NCBI GenBank assembly: GCA_018401435.1
Contig: JAGYJW010000030.1
Span: forward strand, 23,883 to 87,882
Reading direction: 5' to 3'
DNA: 64,000 nucleotides
Origin: Deltaproteobacteria bacterium
GTDB lineage: Bacteria; Myxococcota_A; UBA796; UBA2385
The first letter of the stretch is position 1. Each line of letters begins with the position of its first letter. Under the pieces are notes generated by a model. That model had not been told where the DNA came from and searched no databases. It was given only the letters and a program-made list of their open reading frames with translations. Of this stretch, positions 31,272-39,840 are shown piece after piece. The translations under genes were made by a program, and so were the position numbers.

Positions 31272-32546
31272 ATGCGCCTGGCCCTGCCCTTCGCCCTGTC
31301 CGCCCTGCTTGCTTGCGACCCGCAGCCAGCCGACTCCGCCGCCGCGGCGCAGTCCGACGCACCCACCTGGAATGGGGATATCAAGCCCATCTTCCAGCGC
31401 AGCTGCCTCAGCTGCCACGGGGCCGACGGCGGCTTGAGCGGCCTGCCCCTGGCCGACTTTGCCCAGGCCCGGGACTGGCGGGTGGCCATCGCCAGCGCCG
31501 TGTCCGCAGGCAGCATGCCGCCCTGGCTCGCAAGCGATGACTGCACCGACTACCAGGGCGATCTCTCCCTCAGCGATGCCGAGAAGCAGGCCATCGTGGA
31601 CTGGGCCGAGGCCGGCGGGCCCGAGGGCGATCCCGCAGAGGCCGCCGCCGATGTGGACCCCTGGGAGGCCCCGCGCCTGGCCCGCGTCGACCAGCACCTG
31701 GACATGCCGGGGCCCTACACCCCGGCCGAGGACCGCCCCGACGACTACCGCTGCTTTGTCATGGAGTGGCCCTATGAGGACACGGTCTGGGTCACCGGCT
31801 ACGAGATCCAGCCTGGCAACACCGATATCGTGCACCACGTCATCCCCTACATCATCGCCCCCGACGACGCCCAGACCTACCGGGACATGGACGCCGCCGA
31901 CCCGGGCGAGGGCTATGGCTGCTATGGCGGCCCCGGCGGCGACGTGACCACCCTGATCAACACCCGCTGGCTGGGCTCCTGGGCGCCGGGCGCCGGGGCC
32001 ATGATCGTGCCCGAAGGCCACGGCATCCGCATTCCCGCCGGGGCCGTCATCGTGTCGCAGGTCCACTACAATGTGACAGCGGCCGGGCCCGCCCCCGACC
32101 TGACCCGCATCGGCCTGCAGGTGGAGACCGAGCCCCAGAAGGGCGCCCTGGTCCAGCCCTGGACCGACACCGCCTGGGTGCTCGGCACGGGCATGGACAT
32201 CCCCGCCCAAAGCGAAGGCACCGAGCACGTCTTCCGCTATGAGAACGGGGTGGCCGACGGCAGCTACACGGTGCATGGCGCCGGGCTGCACATGCACACC
32301 CTGGGGCGCTCGGGCAGCATGCGGGTAGAACATGCCGACGGCACCGAGAGCTGCCTGCTGGTGCAGGATCAGTGGGATTTCGACTGGCAGCGCACCTACT
32401 GGTTGCAGCAGCCCGTGACCCTCGGCCCCGGCGACGCCCTGGAGCTGCGCTGCACCTGGGACAACCCCACCGACGAGAGCGTGGCCTGGGGCGATGGCAC
32501 CGGCGACGAGATGTGCCTGGGCATCACGCTCATCACCTGGGAATAA
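31272..32546 (+). CDS. PHM/DBM-like copper monooxygenase-family lipoprotein with N-terminal c-type heme motif
   Basis: Lipobox ALSALLACDP; CLSCHG; NTDIVHHVIPYII; VSQVHYN; AGLHMHTLGRSGSMRVEHADG. Confidence 0.75.
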   Translation: MRLALPFALSALLACDPQPADSAAAAQSDAPTWNGDIKPIFQRSCLSCHGADGGLSGLPLADFAQARDWRVAIASAVSAGSMPPWLASDDCTDYQGDLSLSDAEKQAIVDWAEAGGPEGDPAEAAADVDPWEAPRLARVDQHLDMPGPYTPAEDRPDDYRCFVMEWPYEDTVWVTGYEIQPGNTDIVHHVIPYIIAPDDAQTYRDMDAADPGEGYGCYGGPGGDVTTLINTRWLGSWAPGAGAMIVPEGHGIRIPAGAVIVSQVHYNVTAAGPAPDLTRIGLQVETEPQKGALVQPWTDTAWVLGTGMDIPAQSEGTEHVFRYENGVADGSYTVHGAGLHMHTLGRSGSMRVEHADGTESCLLVQDQWDFDWQRTYWLQQPVTLGPGDALELRCTWDNPTDESVAWGDGTGDEMCLGITLITWE

Positions 32547-32658
32547 GCACACCGGGCGCGTTCAGGGGGGGGTGGTGTAGGGTCTGTGAAGGGTGACGGC
32601 GCCGCGATCTCCCGCTATCCTGCCCTCCGCATCGACGAGCACCCACCCCAGGAGCACC

Positions 32659-33435
32659 ATGACCACCCTCTCCAGCATCGGCGCCACCCCCAGCCTGACC
32701 CAGGCCCGCACGACGGGCACGGCCGCGACCACCACCACGGCCACCGCAGCCACCGCGACGGCCACCGACACCGTCAGCCTGAGCGCCGAAGCCCGCGCCG
32801 CCCTGGCCGATGGGCAGCCCCTCTTCGCCAGCGAGGCCGCCATGGCCGACGCCGGCGCCAACGAAGAAGCCGACCAGGCCCAGGACGCCCGGAGGGGCCC
32901 GCGCTCGGAGATACACTTCAAGTCCAAGAGCGCCTCCATCGCCGAAAAGACCAAGCTCAAGCTGGAGAAGACGGCCAAGCAAGCCGACACCCGGGTGCTC
33001 AAGGCGGACGACAAGCTCCAGGACGAAAAAGCGGCGAAAGCCCAGCTCGTAGACCGCAAGGTGGGCACGCTGCAGGGCACCGAAGAGAACATGAAGCAAA
33101 AGGCGACGGAACGCATCGACGCCATCTACGCCGACGCCAAGGAGGACGGCGTCGAGCCCGACCTCGACCGGATCGACCAGATCCAGTCCAAGCTCAAGAA
33201 GGAGCGCGCCTTGAAGGCCAGCCATCAAGAGGCCTTCACCGAGCGCGTCGGCGGCCGCGAAGAGGACACCAAGTCCCGCGTGGGCGACAAGGTCAAGCTT
33301 GGCACCGACAAGCTCGAAGAGAAGAGCCGGAAGGTGGCCTCCCGCAGCACCGACCGCCTGTCGGGCATCGAAGAACGCATGAAGGCCCTGGACACCCGGG
33401 GCGACGTCGGCGAGGAGAGCCAGCGCAAGGTCTGA
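32659..33435 (+). CDS. Unusual Ala/Thr- then Lys/Glu/Asp-rich protein; candidate substrate of adjacent ATP-grasp
   Basis: 258-aa ORF from ATG 32659 (DTVSLSAEARAAL.. then charged repeats such as GTDKLEEKSRK, STDRLSGIEERMK, DTRGDVGEESQRKV); 27 nt upstream of ATP-grasp gene, same strand. Confidence 0.6.
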   Translation: MTTLSSIGATPSLTQARTTGTAATTTTATAATATATDTVSLSAEARAALADGQPLFASEAAMADAGANEEADQAQDARRGPRSEIHFKSKSASIAEKTKLKLEKTAKQADTRVLKADDKLQDEKAAKAQLVDRKVGTLQGTEENMKQKATERIDAIYADAKEDGVEPDLDRIDQIQSKLKKERALKASHQEAFTERVGGREEDTKSRVGDKVKLGTDKLEEKSRKVASRSTDRLSGIEERMKALDTRGDVGEESQRKV

Positions 33436-33462
33436 GGCCCCTGACCCCCGCCTGGAGCGCCC

Positions 33463-34470
33463 GTGTCTGCACCCAAGGTCCTGCTCGTCGGATCCTCCTT
33501 CCAGCAGGACCATTCGGTGCCAGCCGTGCGCCAGGCCCTCGCGCGGCTGGGCGCCCAGGTCCTCTTCCTGGACAGCGCCCAGCTTCCGGTGGGCGTGGAC
33601 CTGTCCTGGGGGGAGGACCCGGCCGACAGCCGCCTGCGCACCCCCGACTTTGACGTAGCCATGGGCGATCTGGACGCGGTCTGGCTGCGTCACACCCATG
33701 TGGCCGCCGGGGTCTGGGAGCTGATGGATCCGGCCTATGCCCCCGCCATCAAGGCCCAGACCGTCTCGGGCCTGTGGGATCTGTTGGGATGCCTGGACCA
33801 CCTGCGCCAGGTCGACCGCATCGCCGCCTTGCAGGCCCTGCCCGGCCAGGTGGGCATGCTGCGCCTGGCCCGCACCTGCGGCCTGGCGGTGCCCCGCACC
33901 CTGGTCTCCAACGATGTGGACCGGGTGGCCGCCTTCCTCGACGGCCTGGGCGGCCCGGCCATCCGCAAGATGATCGACTCCTCCGCCAGCAAGGTGCCCG
34001 GCCCGGACGGTCCGATCTACCTGCCCACCCAGCGGGTCAGCGCGCAGGATCGGGCCAACCTCGCCCGGGTGGCCATGTGCCCGATGGTCTTCCAGGAAGA
34101 GGTCGAGAAGGTGCGCGAGCTGCGCATCACCGTGGTGGGCGACCAGCTCTTCACCGGCGCGGTGGACCCCCGGGGATCGGCCAAGGGCGCGGTGGACTGG
34201 CGCCAGGACCCGACGCTGGTCGGCGCCTTCCGGGCCTGGGACCTGGACCCCACCGTGGCCGCCGCCGTGCGCCGCCTGATGACCCGCCTGGGCCTTGAAT
34301 TCGGGACGGTCGACATCATCGTGAAGCCCGATGGGGAGCATGTCTTCCTGGAGGTCAACACCATCTCCTTCTTCGATTTTCTGGAGGAGGCCACCGGGCT
34401 GCCCATCAGCGTGGCGGTGGCCGAGCTGCTCGCCGGCCTGCGGCCCGGGCGCCTGTCCCCCGCTTCTTGA
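33463..34470 (+). CDS. ATP-grasp ligase, MvdC/MvdD (graspetide)-like
   Basis: VREVLRITVVGD-type block KVRELRITVVGDQLFTGAVDPRG..AVDWRQDPTLVGAF..LMTRLGLEFGTVDIIVKPDGEHVFLEVNTISFFDFLEEATGLPISVAVAELLAGL. Confidence 0.8.
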   Translation: MSAPKVLLVGSSFQQDHSVPAVRQALARLGAQVLFLDSAQLPVGVDLSWGEDPADSRLRTPDFDVAMGDLDAVWLRHTHVAAGVWELMDPAYAPAIKAQTVSGLWDLLGCLDHLRQVDRIAALQALPGQVGMLRLARTCGLAVPRTLVSNDVDRVAAFLDGLGGPAIRKMIDSSASKVPGPDGPIYLPTQRVSAQDRANLARVAMCPMVFQEEVEKVRELRITVVGDQLFTGAVDPRGSAKGAVDWRQDPTLVGAFRAWDLDPTVAAAVRRLMTRLGLEFGTVDIIVKPDGEHVFLEVNTISFFDFLEEATGLPISVAVAELLAGLRPGRLSPAS

Positions 34471-34517
34471 CCGTCCTGGACGTGATTCCCAGCGAGTGAG
34501 CTAGTGGCAGCTTTGCA

Positions 34518-34536
34518 AATGCGACAGTGTCGCATT
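34518..34536. promoter_or_regulatory. Perfect 9-1-9 palindrome, candidate Fur-family (Zur-like) operator
   Basis: aatgcgaca g tgtcgcatt, 29 bp before lipoprotein ATG 34565; fur-like gene adjacent. Confidence 0.7.
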
Positions 34537-34564
34537 AAGGGGGGTCGCCCACCCAGGAGCCCCC

Positions 34565-35035
34565 ATGCGACCCCTGCCCCTCCTGCTGATCGCCTTGGCA
34601 GCCTGCACCGACAAAGCCGATGACAGCGCCACCCTCGAAGACCCGGCCGAGCACGCCTGCGAGCAGCGCAGCCAGACGGGCACCGCCCTGACCGCCGCCA
34701 ACGCACCCGAAGACGCTCCCGCCCTGGCCCTGGGCGAGACGCCGGCCACCGCCAGCCTGGTGCCCGGATCCCCAGGCTACCTGTCCGTGGAGGTCACCGA
34801 AGAGCAGGCCGCCCTGCTCTTTGCGGGCACCGCGGATGTGGTCGTGGGCCTGGCCTTGGACGGGGTCGCCCAGACCCTGCCCCAGGGCAGCCCCAATTCG
34901 ACCTGCCCCGAAGACATCCCCGAGCACTTCGACCTCGACCTGGACCCCGGCACCTGGACGATCACCCTGGGCCCGGCCGCCACCGACAGCGTCTGGCTGC
35001 TGCTGATGCCCGCCGAGGGCCACGGCGACCACTGA
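34565..35035 (+). CDS. Hypothetical lipoprotein with His-rich C-terminus
   Basis: Lipobox LLIALAACTD; ends LLMPAEGHGDH. Confidence 0.65.
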   Translation: MRPLPLLLIALAACTDKADDSATLEDPAEHACEQRSQTGTALTAANAPEDAPALALGETPATASLVPGSPGYLSVEVTEEQAALLFAGTADVVVGLALDGVAQTLPQGSPNSTCPEDIPEHFDLDLDPGTWTITLGPAATDSVWLLLMPAEGHGDH

Positions 35036-35041
35036 GCAGCC

Positions 35042-35512
35042 TCAGGCGCAGTCGTCGCAGACGCCCCGCAGCTGCACGGCCACCGCCTGGGCCCGCACCG
35101 ACGCCGGCGCGCCGCCCTTGGCCGGCAGGCTCAGCAGCACGCCGGGCAGGCAGGTCACATCGCCACACTCCACGCACATGAAGTGGGGGTGGCCCATCTC
35201 GTCGTGCACGCTGGTGGCGCAGGGGTCCTCGCCCAGCTCGAAACGCCAGACATGATCCCCCAGGTCGTGGCGGTGCAGCAGGCCGGCCTTCACCAGGTCG
35301 GCCAGGTTGCGGTAGACCGTGGCCCGGTCCAGCCCGGCGGCGTCGCCGATCAGGTCCATCACCTCGGAGTGGGTGAGCGGACGGGCAGCCGACCGCAGGC
35401 ACTCCAGCACCGCGAGCCGGGGCCCGGTGGCCCGCAGGCCGACGGCGCGCAGGGTCTCCCGGAGATCTCCGGTGGACGCGGCGTGGGTGGGGTGTGTGCA
35501 GAGCTCGCCCAT
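35042..35512 (-). CDS. Fur-family transcriptional regulator (Zur/PerR type)
   Basis: LRATGPRLAVLECLRSAARPLTHSEVMDLIG..LDRATVYRNLADLVKAGLLHRHDLGDHVWRFEL..GHPHFMCVECGDVTCLPG..CDDCA. Confidence 0.9.
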   Translation of the reverse strand: MGELCTHPTHAASTGDLRETLRAVGLRATGPRLAVLECLRSAARPLTHSEVMDLIGDAAGLDRATVYRNLADLVKAGLLHRHDLGDHVWRFELGEDPCATSVHDEMGHPHFMCVECGDVTCLPGVLLSLPAKGGAPASVRAQAVAVQLRGVCDDCA

Positions 35513-35674
35513 GCCCCAATGTGATCCCGCAGCGCCCCGGGCGCAAGCGGGAAGCGCCCGACACGGCCCTTCGGCCCCGGCCAGCCCCCACGGGCCCCCG
35601 ACAAAAAAGGACAGCTCCGGCCACCACATGTCCGCTCTGTCGTGAGACACTCATGGAGTCCGCATGGAGGCCCG

Positions 35675-37038
35675 ATGGCCCCCCCGAAGCCCGCCGAACG
35701 ATTCGTCATCGTGCACGCCGACCCCCTCATCGGCCGCACCGTCGCGGGGCGTTTCCGGGTGCAGGCGCTGGTGGCGCGGGGCGCGACCGGCCGGGTCTAC
35801 CGCTGCGAACAGCTGGGCCTGCAGCGCCCCATCGCCCTCAAGATCCTCGACGCCACCGGGGGGGACTTCGACATTGACAGCGCCCGCGAGCGCTTCGCCC
35901 AAGAGGCCACCGCCCTGGCGCGGCTCACCCACGAGAACACCGTTCGGGTGGTCGATGCCGGCTCTTGGGAGGGCATCGACTACCTGGCCATGGAATATGT
36001 GGCCGGCCAGACCCTCAAGCAGCGCCTGGAGCGCGGGCGCCTGCCCCCCGCCCTGGCCTTGTCGGTCGCGCGCCAGATCTGCGCGTCCTTGGCCGAGGCC
36101 CATGGCGCCGGCCTGGTCCACCGGGACCTGAAGCCCGGGAATGTGCTGCTCACGCGCAAAGACGACGGATCCGTCGGGGTCAAGGTCGTGGATTTCGGCC
36201 TGGTCAAGCAGCTGGGCGCCGCCTTGGACGCCACCTTGGTGGGGCGCATCGTGGGCTCCCCCCTCTACATGGCCCCCGAACAGATCCGCGGCGGGACGGT
36301 CGATGGGCGCTCCGACCTCTACGCCCTGGGCGGCGTGCTCTTCCACATGCTCACCGGCCGGCGGCCCTTCACCCAGGACACCACGGCCAGCGTGCTGATG
36401 GCCCACCTGATGACCGCGCCCCCGCTGCTCTGCGACGCCATGCCGGACGCGCGCCTGCCCCCGGCCCTCGACGCCCTGGTCCAGCGCTGCCTGGCCAAGG
36501 ACCCCCTTCAGCGCTTTGGCGCCGCGGGGGCCCTGGACGAGGCGCTGGCGCACTGCGCCCAGATCCTCGACGGCAGGCTGCCCTGGGAGGCCCCGCTGCC
36601 GGGCGGGGCCCTGCCCCCGGAATTCCGCTTCGCGCCGCCCGCCGCGGCCCGCCCTCCCCAGCGCCGCGCCCGTCCCGGCGCCCTCGGGCCGCCCTGTGGC
36701 TGGTGGCCGCCGGCGCCACCCTGGCCCTGGGGATCGGCGCGGGCGTCGGCCTGTCGCTCGGCCCCCGCCAGCCGCCCCGGCTGCGCTCAGCCAGGCCACG
36801 CCGACCGGCCTCACCGAGGCCCTGCTGCTGGCCCAGAGCCCGGTGGAGGTCCAGCCCGACCCCGCCATCGCTCCGCCGCCAGCGCCCGCACGCCGCACGC
36901 CCCCGCGCCCCCGCGCCCGCGCAGGCGGCCACGCTGGACCTGGGCGCAGCGGTCGGTCCGGTGGCCCCCGAATGGGGCGGTCCGCTGCCCGACCAGCGCG
37001 TGGCCACCCACAGCAGCCCCGGCCCCCAGGGCCGCTGA
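35675..37038 (+). CDS. Ser/Thr protein kinase with C-terminal TM; 2-3 apparent frameshifts after about 36650
   Basis: ARGATGRVYRCEQLGLQRPIALKIL..LVHRDLKPGNVLL..VVDFGLVKQLG..GSPLYMAPEQIRGG; TM ALWLVAAGATLALGIGAGVGLSLG in another frame. Confidence 0.85.
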
Positions 37039-37051
37039 CCCGGGTGCACCC

Positions 37052-38263
37052 TCAGTGGCTGGCCGCCTGAGACCCGGCCTTTAACGCTGCTTTTTCTGCA
37101 GCTTCCGACCGAAGCATCTTACGCGCGACGGTGGGGAAGATCAGGCTGGCCAGGATGCCCGCGGTGATCACCACCACCTCGGTCTCGGGCGCCACCGCCC
37201 CCGCCCGGCTGCCCAGGTCCATGATGGCGATCACCAGCGTCAGGGGAGCGGCCAGCAGCAGGTTGGTGGCCACCACATCCCGGGCCTTGAAGCCCCGGGC
37301 AAAGAGCAGCAGCCCCGGTAGCTGCTTGACCAGCATCATGATGCCCAGGATCAGCCCGATCATCGCGCCATTCTCAAGCAGCAGCGACGGCGTGACCTCC
37401 AGGCGCAGCCCCACGTGGATGAAGAAGACGGGCACGAAGAAGCCATAGGCCATGCTGGCCAGCTTGTGCTCCAGGGCCTCGGCCTCGCGCACCACAAAGC
37501 TCAGCAGGGCGCCCGCGACGAAAGCACCCAGGAAGGGCTCTACATGGGCCATCATGGCCAGGCCGATGAAGACGAACATCAGGCCGAAGCCCACCCGGAC
37601 CCCGAACTCGCTGGGGTCGTCATGGGCCACGATGCGCGTGAAGGGGGCCGGGAACCACCACAGCGCCGTGCGCAGGAGCACGACCACCACCACGATGGCC
37701 AGGCAGAGCAGCAAGAGCCGCCCCACGCCCAAGAACACATCCATGCTGCTCTGGGCGTGCTGGGAGATCTCCACCAGGCTGAGAAAGATGATGGTGAGCA
37801 GCTCTCCCATGGCCGCAAAGGTGATCATCGTCGCCCCGAGCTCGCTGCCTTGCAGCCCGGACTCGCGCACCACCGCCAGCAGCAGGGGCACGGCGGTGGC
37901 CCCCAGGGCCAATCCCACCCACAAGCCCCAGCCCATGGCCATGGCCGCCGAGATGGCGAGCCCAAAGCTCATCAAGCTGGTGACCACGGGCATCAACCAC
38001 GATCGAAGCCCTTTTCTTTCGATTCCGCGGAAATCGATCTCCAGGCCCGCCAAGAAGAGAAAGAAGGCGAAGCCCAGCTCGGCCAGAAAGACGATGAAGG
38101 GGTTGTGGGGGTCCCCCGCGATGTCGAAACCCGATGGGCCGATGACCACCCCATAGAGGATCTCGGTCACCGCCACAGGTATGGCGATCTTGCGGGCCAC
38201 CGCCGGCATGGCGATGGCGCCGGTGGTCATCAGGACGAGGGCCAGTTCGGCGCCGGACTGCAA
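37052..38263 (-). CDS. CPA2 (Kef-type) cation:proton antiporter
   Basis: Multi-TM; ILYGVVIGPSGFDI..ELGFAFFLFLAGLEIDF..LGATAVPLLLAVVRESGL..PFLGAFVAGALLS. Confidence 0.85.
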   Translation of the reverse strand: MQSGAELALVLMTTGAIAMPAVARKIAIPVAVTEILYGVVIGPSGFDIAGDPHNPFIVFLAELGFAFFLFLAGLEIDFRGIERKGLRSWLMPVVTSLMSFGLAISAAMAMGWGLWVGLALGATAVPLLLAVVRESGLQGSELGATMITFAAMGELLTIIFLSLVEISQHAQSSMDVFLGVGRLLLLCLAIVVVVVLLRTALWWFPAPFTRIVAHDDPSEFGVRVGFGLMFVFIGLAMMAHVEPFLGAFVAGALLSFVVREAEALEHKLASMAYGFFVPVFFIHVGLRLEVTPSLLLENGAMIGLILGIMMLVKQLPGLLLFARGFKARDVVATNLLLAAPLTLVIAIMDLGSRAGAVAPETEVVVITAGILASLIFPTVARKMLRSEAAEKAALKAGSQAASH

Positions 38264-38296
38264 AGCGATCCCGGGGGCTGAGCGGAGCCGCGGGCC

Positions 38297-39673
38297 TTAG
38301 AGCCCCGCGGGGTTCCAAGGTACGAACATGACGCTGCAAGGCGTGTCATGGAGGAGGAAGAGCGAGACGTCGGGGGTGAACAAGGTGTTGCGCCGACGGG
38401 CCGAATGCCCCACCACCAGCAGGTCGAAGTCCTTGGCGTGGTGGCGGATGCGTTCGATGGGGTTGCCGTGGTCGATGCGTTTCTCGACCACCACCCCGTG
38501 CAGACGGGCGATGTGGGCCACCCGACCCGGCAGGCTGCGCAGGGCGTCCTGCTCGTCGGAGCCTTCGGCGAGGCTGGGCGCCAGCACCGTCAAGACGGTG
38601 ATGCTGGCCCCACACTGGCGGGCGAGGTCGATGCTGACCTGGGCGATCAGATCGGGGTCCTGGTCGCCGCCCACCGCCAGCAGGATGCGCCGATAGGGCA
38701 AGGTGCCCCGGGCCACCAGGATGGGCACCCGCGAGGCCAGGACGAAGCGCTTGCGGCTGCTCGATTGCAGGCCCACCCGCGCCGTCCACGAGATGGGCAG
38801 GGGATCCATCACCACGCAGCCGATCTTGCGGTCGAGCAGGTAGCTGGCGATGTCGGCGTCGCGGTGGTTGTCGGGGTGCACATCGGCCTTGCTCAGGCTC
38901 ACCTGCTCGCTGGCCAGGGTGTGTTCCATCAGCCAGGCGGCCTCCTTCAGGGCGGCCCCCTCGCCCAGAACACCGATGCGCTCCCCATACTGGGTGGGAA
39001 AGACCGGCCGGCCGCCGCGGATGAAGGCAGCCACGCTGCTCAGCACTTCGGGCTGCCCCACCAGCAGCACGCGATCGCCGGGCACCAGCACCGTCTGGCC
39101 ATGGGGCACCAGCAGCACGTCGTCGCGGTAGACCGCCGCCACCAGCCAGCGGTGCGGGTGGATCTCGGCCAGGGGCCGACCCGCCGCCGCGCTGCCCTCC
39201 ATCACCGTGATCTGCCGAAGCTCCCCCTTGCCCAACCCCAGGGCCACGCCGCGGGTCTCGCCCACATTCAGGCGGTTGAGCACCAAGGCGGCCGTGGCAG
39301 AGTGGCGCTCCAAGGCGTCGGATTCCGACAGGCCCTCCCCCGGCACGAAGCCAGAGCCCAGCAGGACCACCATCTCTATGACATGGTAGACCTCCCGCGC
39401 CAGACGGGCGACCTCGCGGTTTACGGTGTCGTCGCCCATGGCCACCACCAGCGTGGTGTGGGCCACCACGCCGGCCTTGTCCAACACCAGGCGGCTGGTG
39501 CCATCGCCCAGCACCTTGCGCACCTCGATGCGACCCGCCATGGTTGGCACCATGTCCAGCCGATCGGCCCGCAGATCGACGACCGTGACCGAGCGCTCCG
39601 AATGAAGCTCGTGCACAAGCCGCCGCCCGACGCGGCCCATCCCCACCACCACGACGTCTCTGGCTGCCAGCAC
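38297..39673 (-). CDS. TrkA-N/TrkA-C (RCK) protein fused to UspA-like domain(s)
   Basis: VVVVGMGRVGRRLVHELHSERSVTVVDLRADR..GDGTSRLVLDKAGV; C-terminal ILLAVGGDQDPDLIAQVSIDLARQCGASITVLTVL..LLVVGHSARRR; GTG start 39673. Confidence 0.8.
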   Translation of the reverse strand: MLAARDVVVVGMGRVGRRLVHELHSERSVTVVDLRADRLDMVPTMAGRIEVRKVLGDGTSRLVLDKAGVVAHTTLVVAMGDDTVNREVARLAREVYHVIEMVVLLGSGFVPGEGLSESDALERHSATAALVLNRLNVGETRGVALGLGKGELRQITVMEGSAAAGRPLAEIHPHRWLVAAVYRDDVLLVPHGQTVLVPGDRVLLVGQPEVLSSVAAFIRGGRPVFPTQYGERIGVLGEGAALKEAAWLMEHTLASEQVSLSKADVHPDNHRDADIASYLLDRKIGCVVMDPLPISWTARVGLQSSSRKRFVLASRVPILVARGTLPYRRILLAVGGDQDPDLIAQVSIDLARQCGASITVLTVLAPSLAEGSDEQDALRSLPGRVAHIARLHGVVVEKRIDHGNPIERIRHHAKDFDLLVVGHSARRRNTLFTPDVSLFLLHDTPCSVMFVPWNPAGL

Positions 39674-39774
39674 GCGTTGCGCTCCCGGTTGGCTTCTACG
39701 CCGCGCTGTCAGCCGGCGCGCACGTTTCAAAGGAGGTATCGCAAGGGTCGCGCCCACGCCCGCCTCCCGGACCC

Positions 39775-39840
39775 GATGCCCCCCATTTCTACGCCCGTCG
39801 CGATGCCCCCCCTTTCTACGCCCGTCGCGATGCCCCCCCA
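39775..39840 (+). repeat. 27-bp tandem repeat (about 2.4 copies) with in-frame ATGs at 39776, 39803 and 39830
   Basis: gatgcccccc(a/c)tttctacgcccgtcgc repeated. Confidence 0.95.

Noticed and set aside
29709-32546. 945-aa acyltransferase-monooxygenase fusion
   Set aside because: An alternative frame gives a sensible acyltransferase C-terminus and stop at 31222, and the second half starts with its own lipoprotein signal at 31272; fusion is most likely a frameshift artefact.
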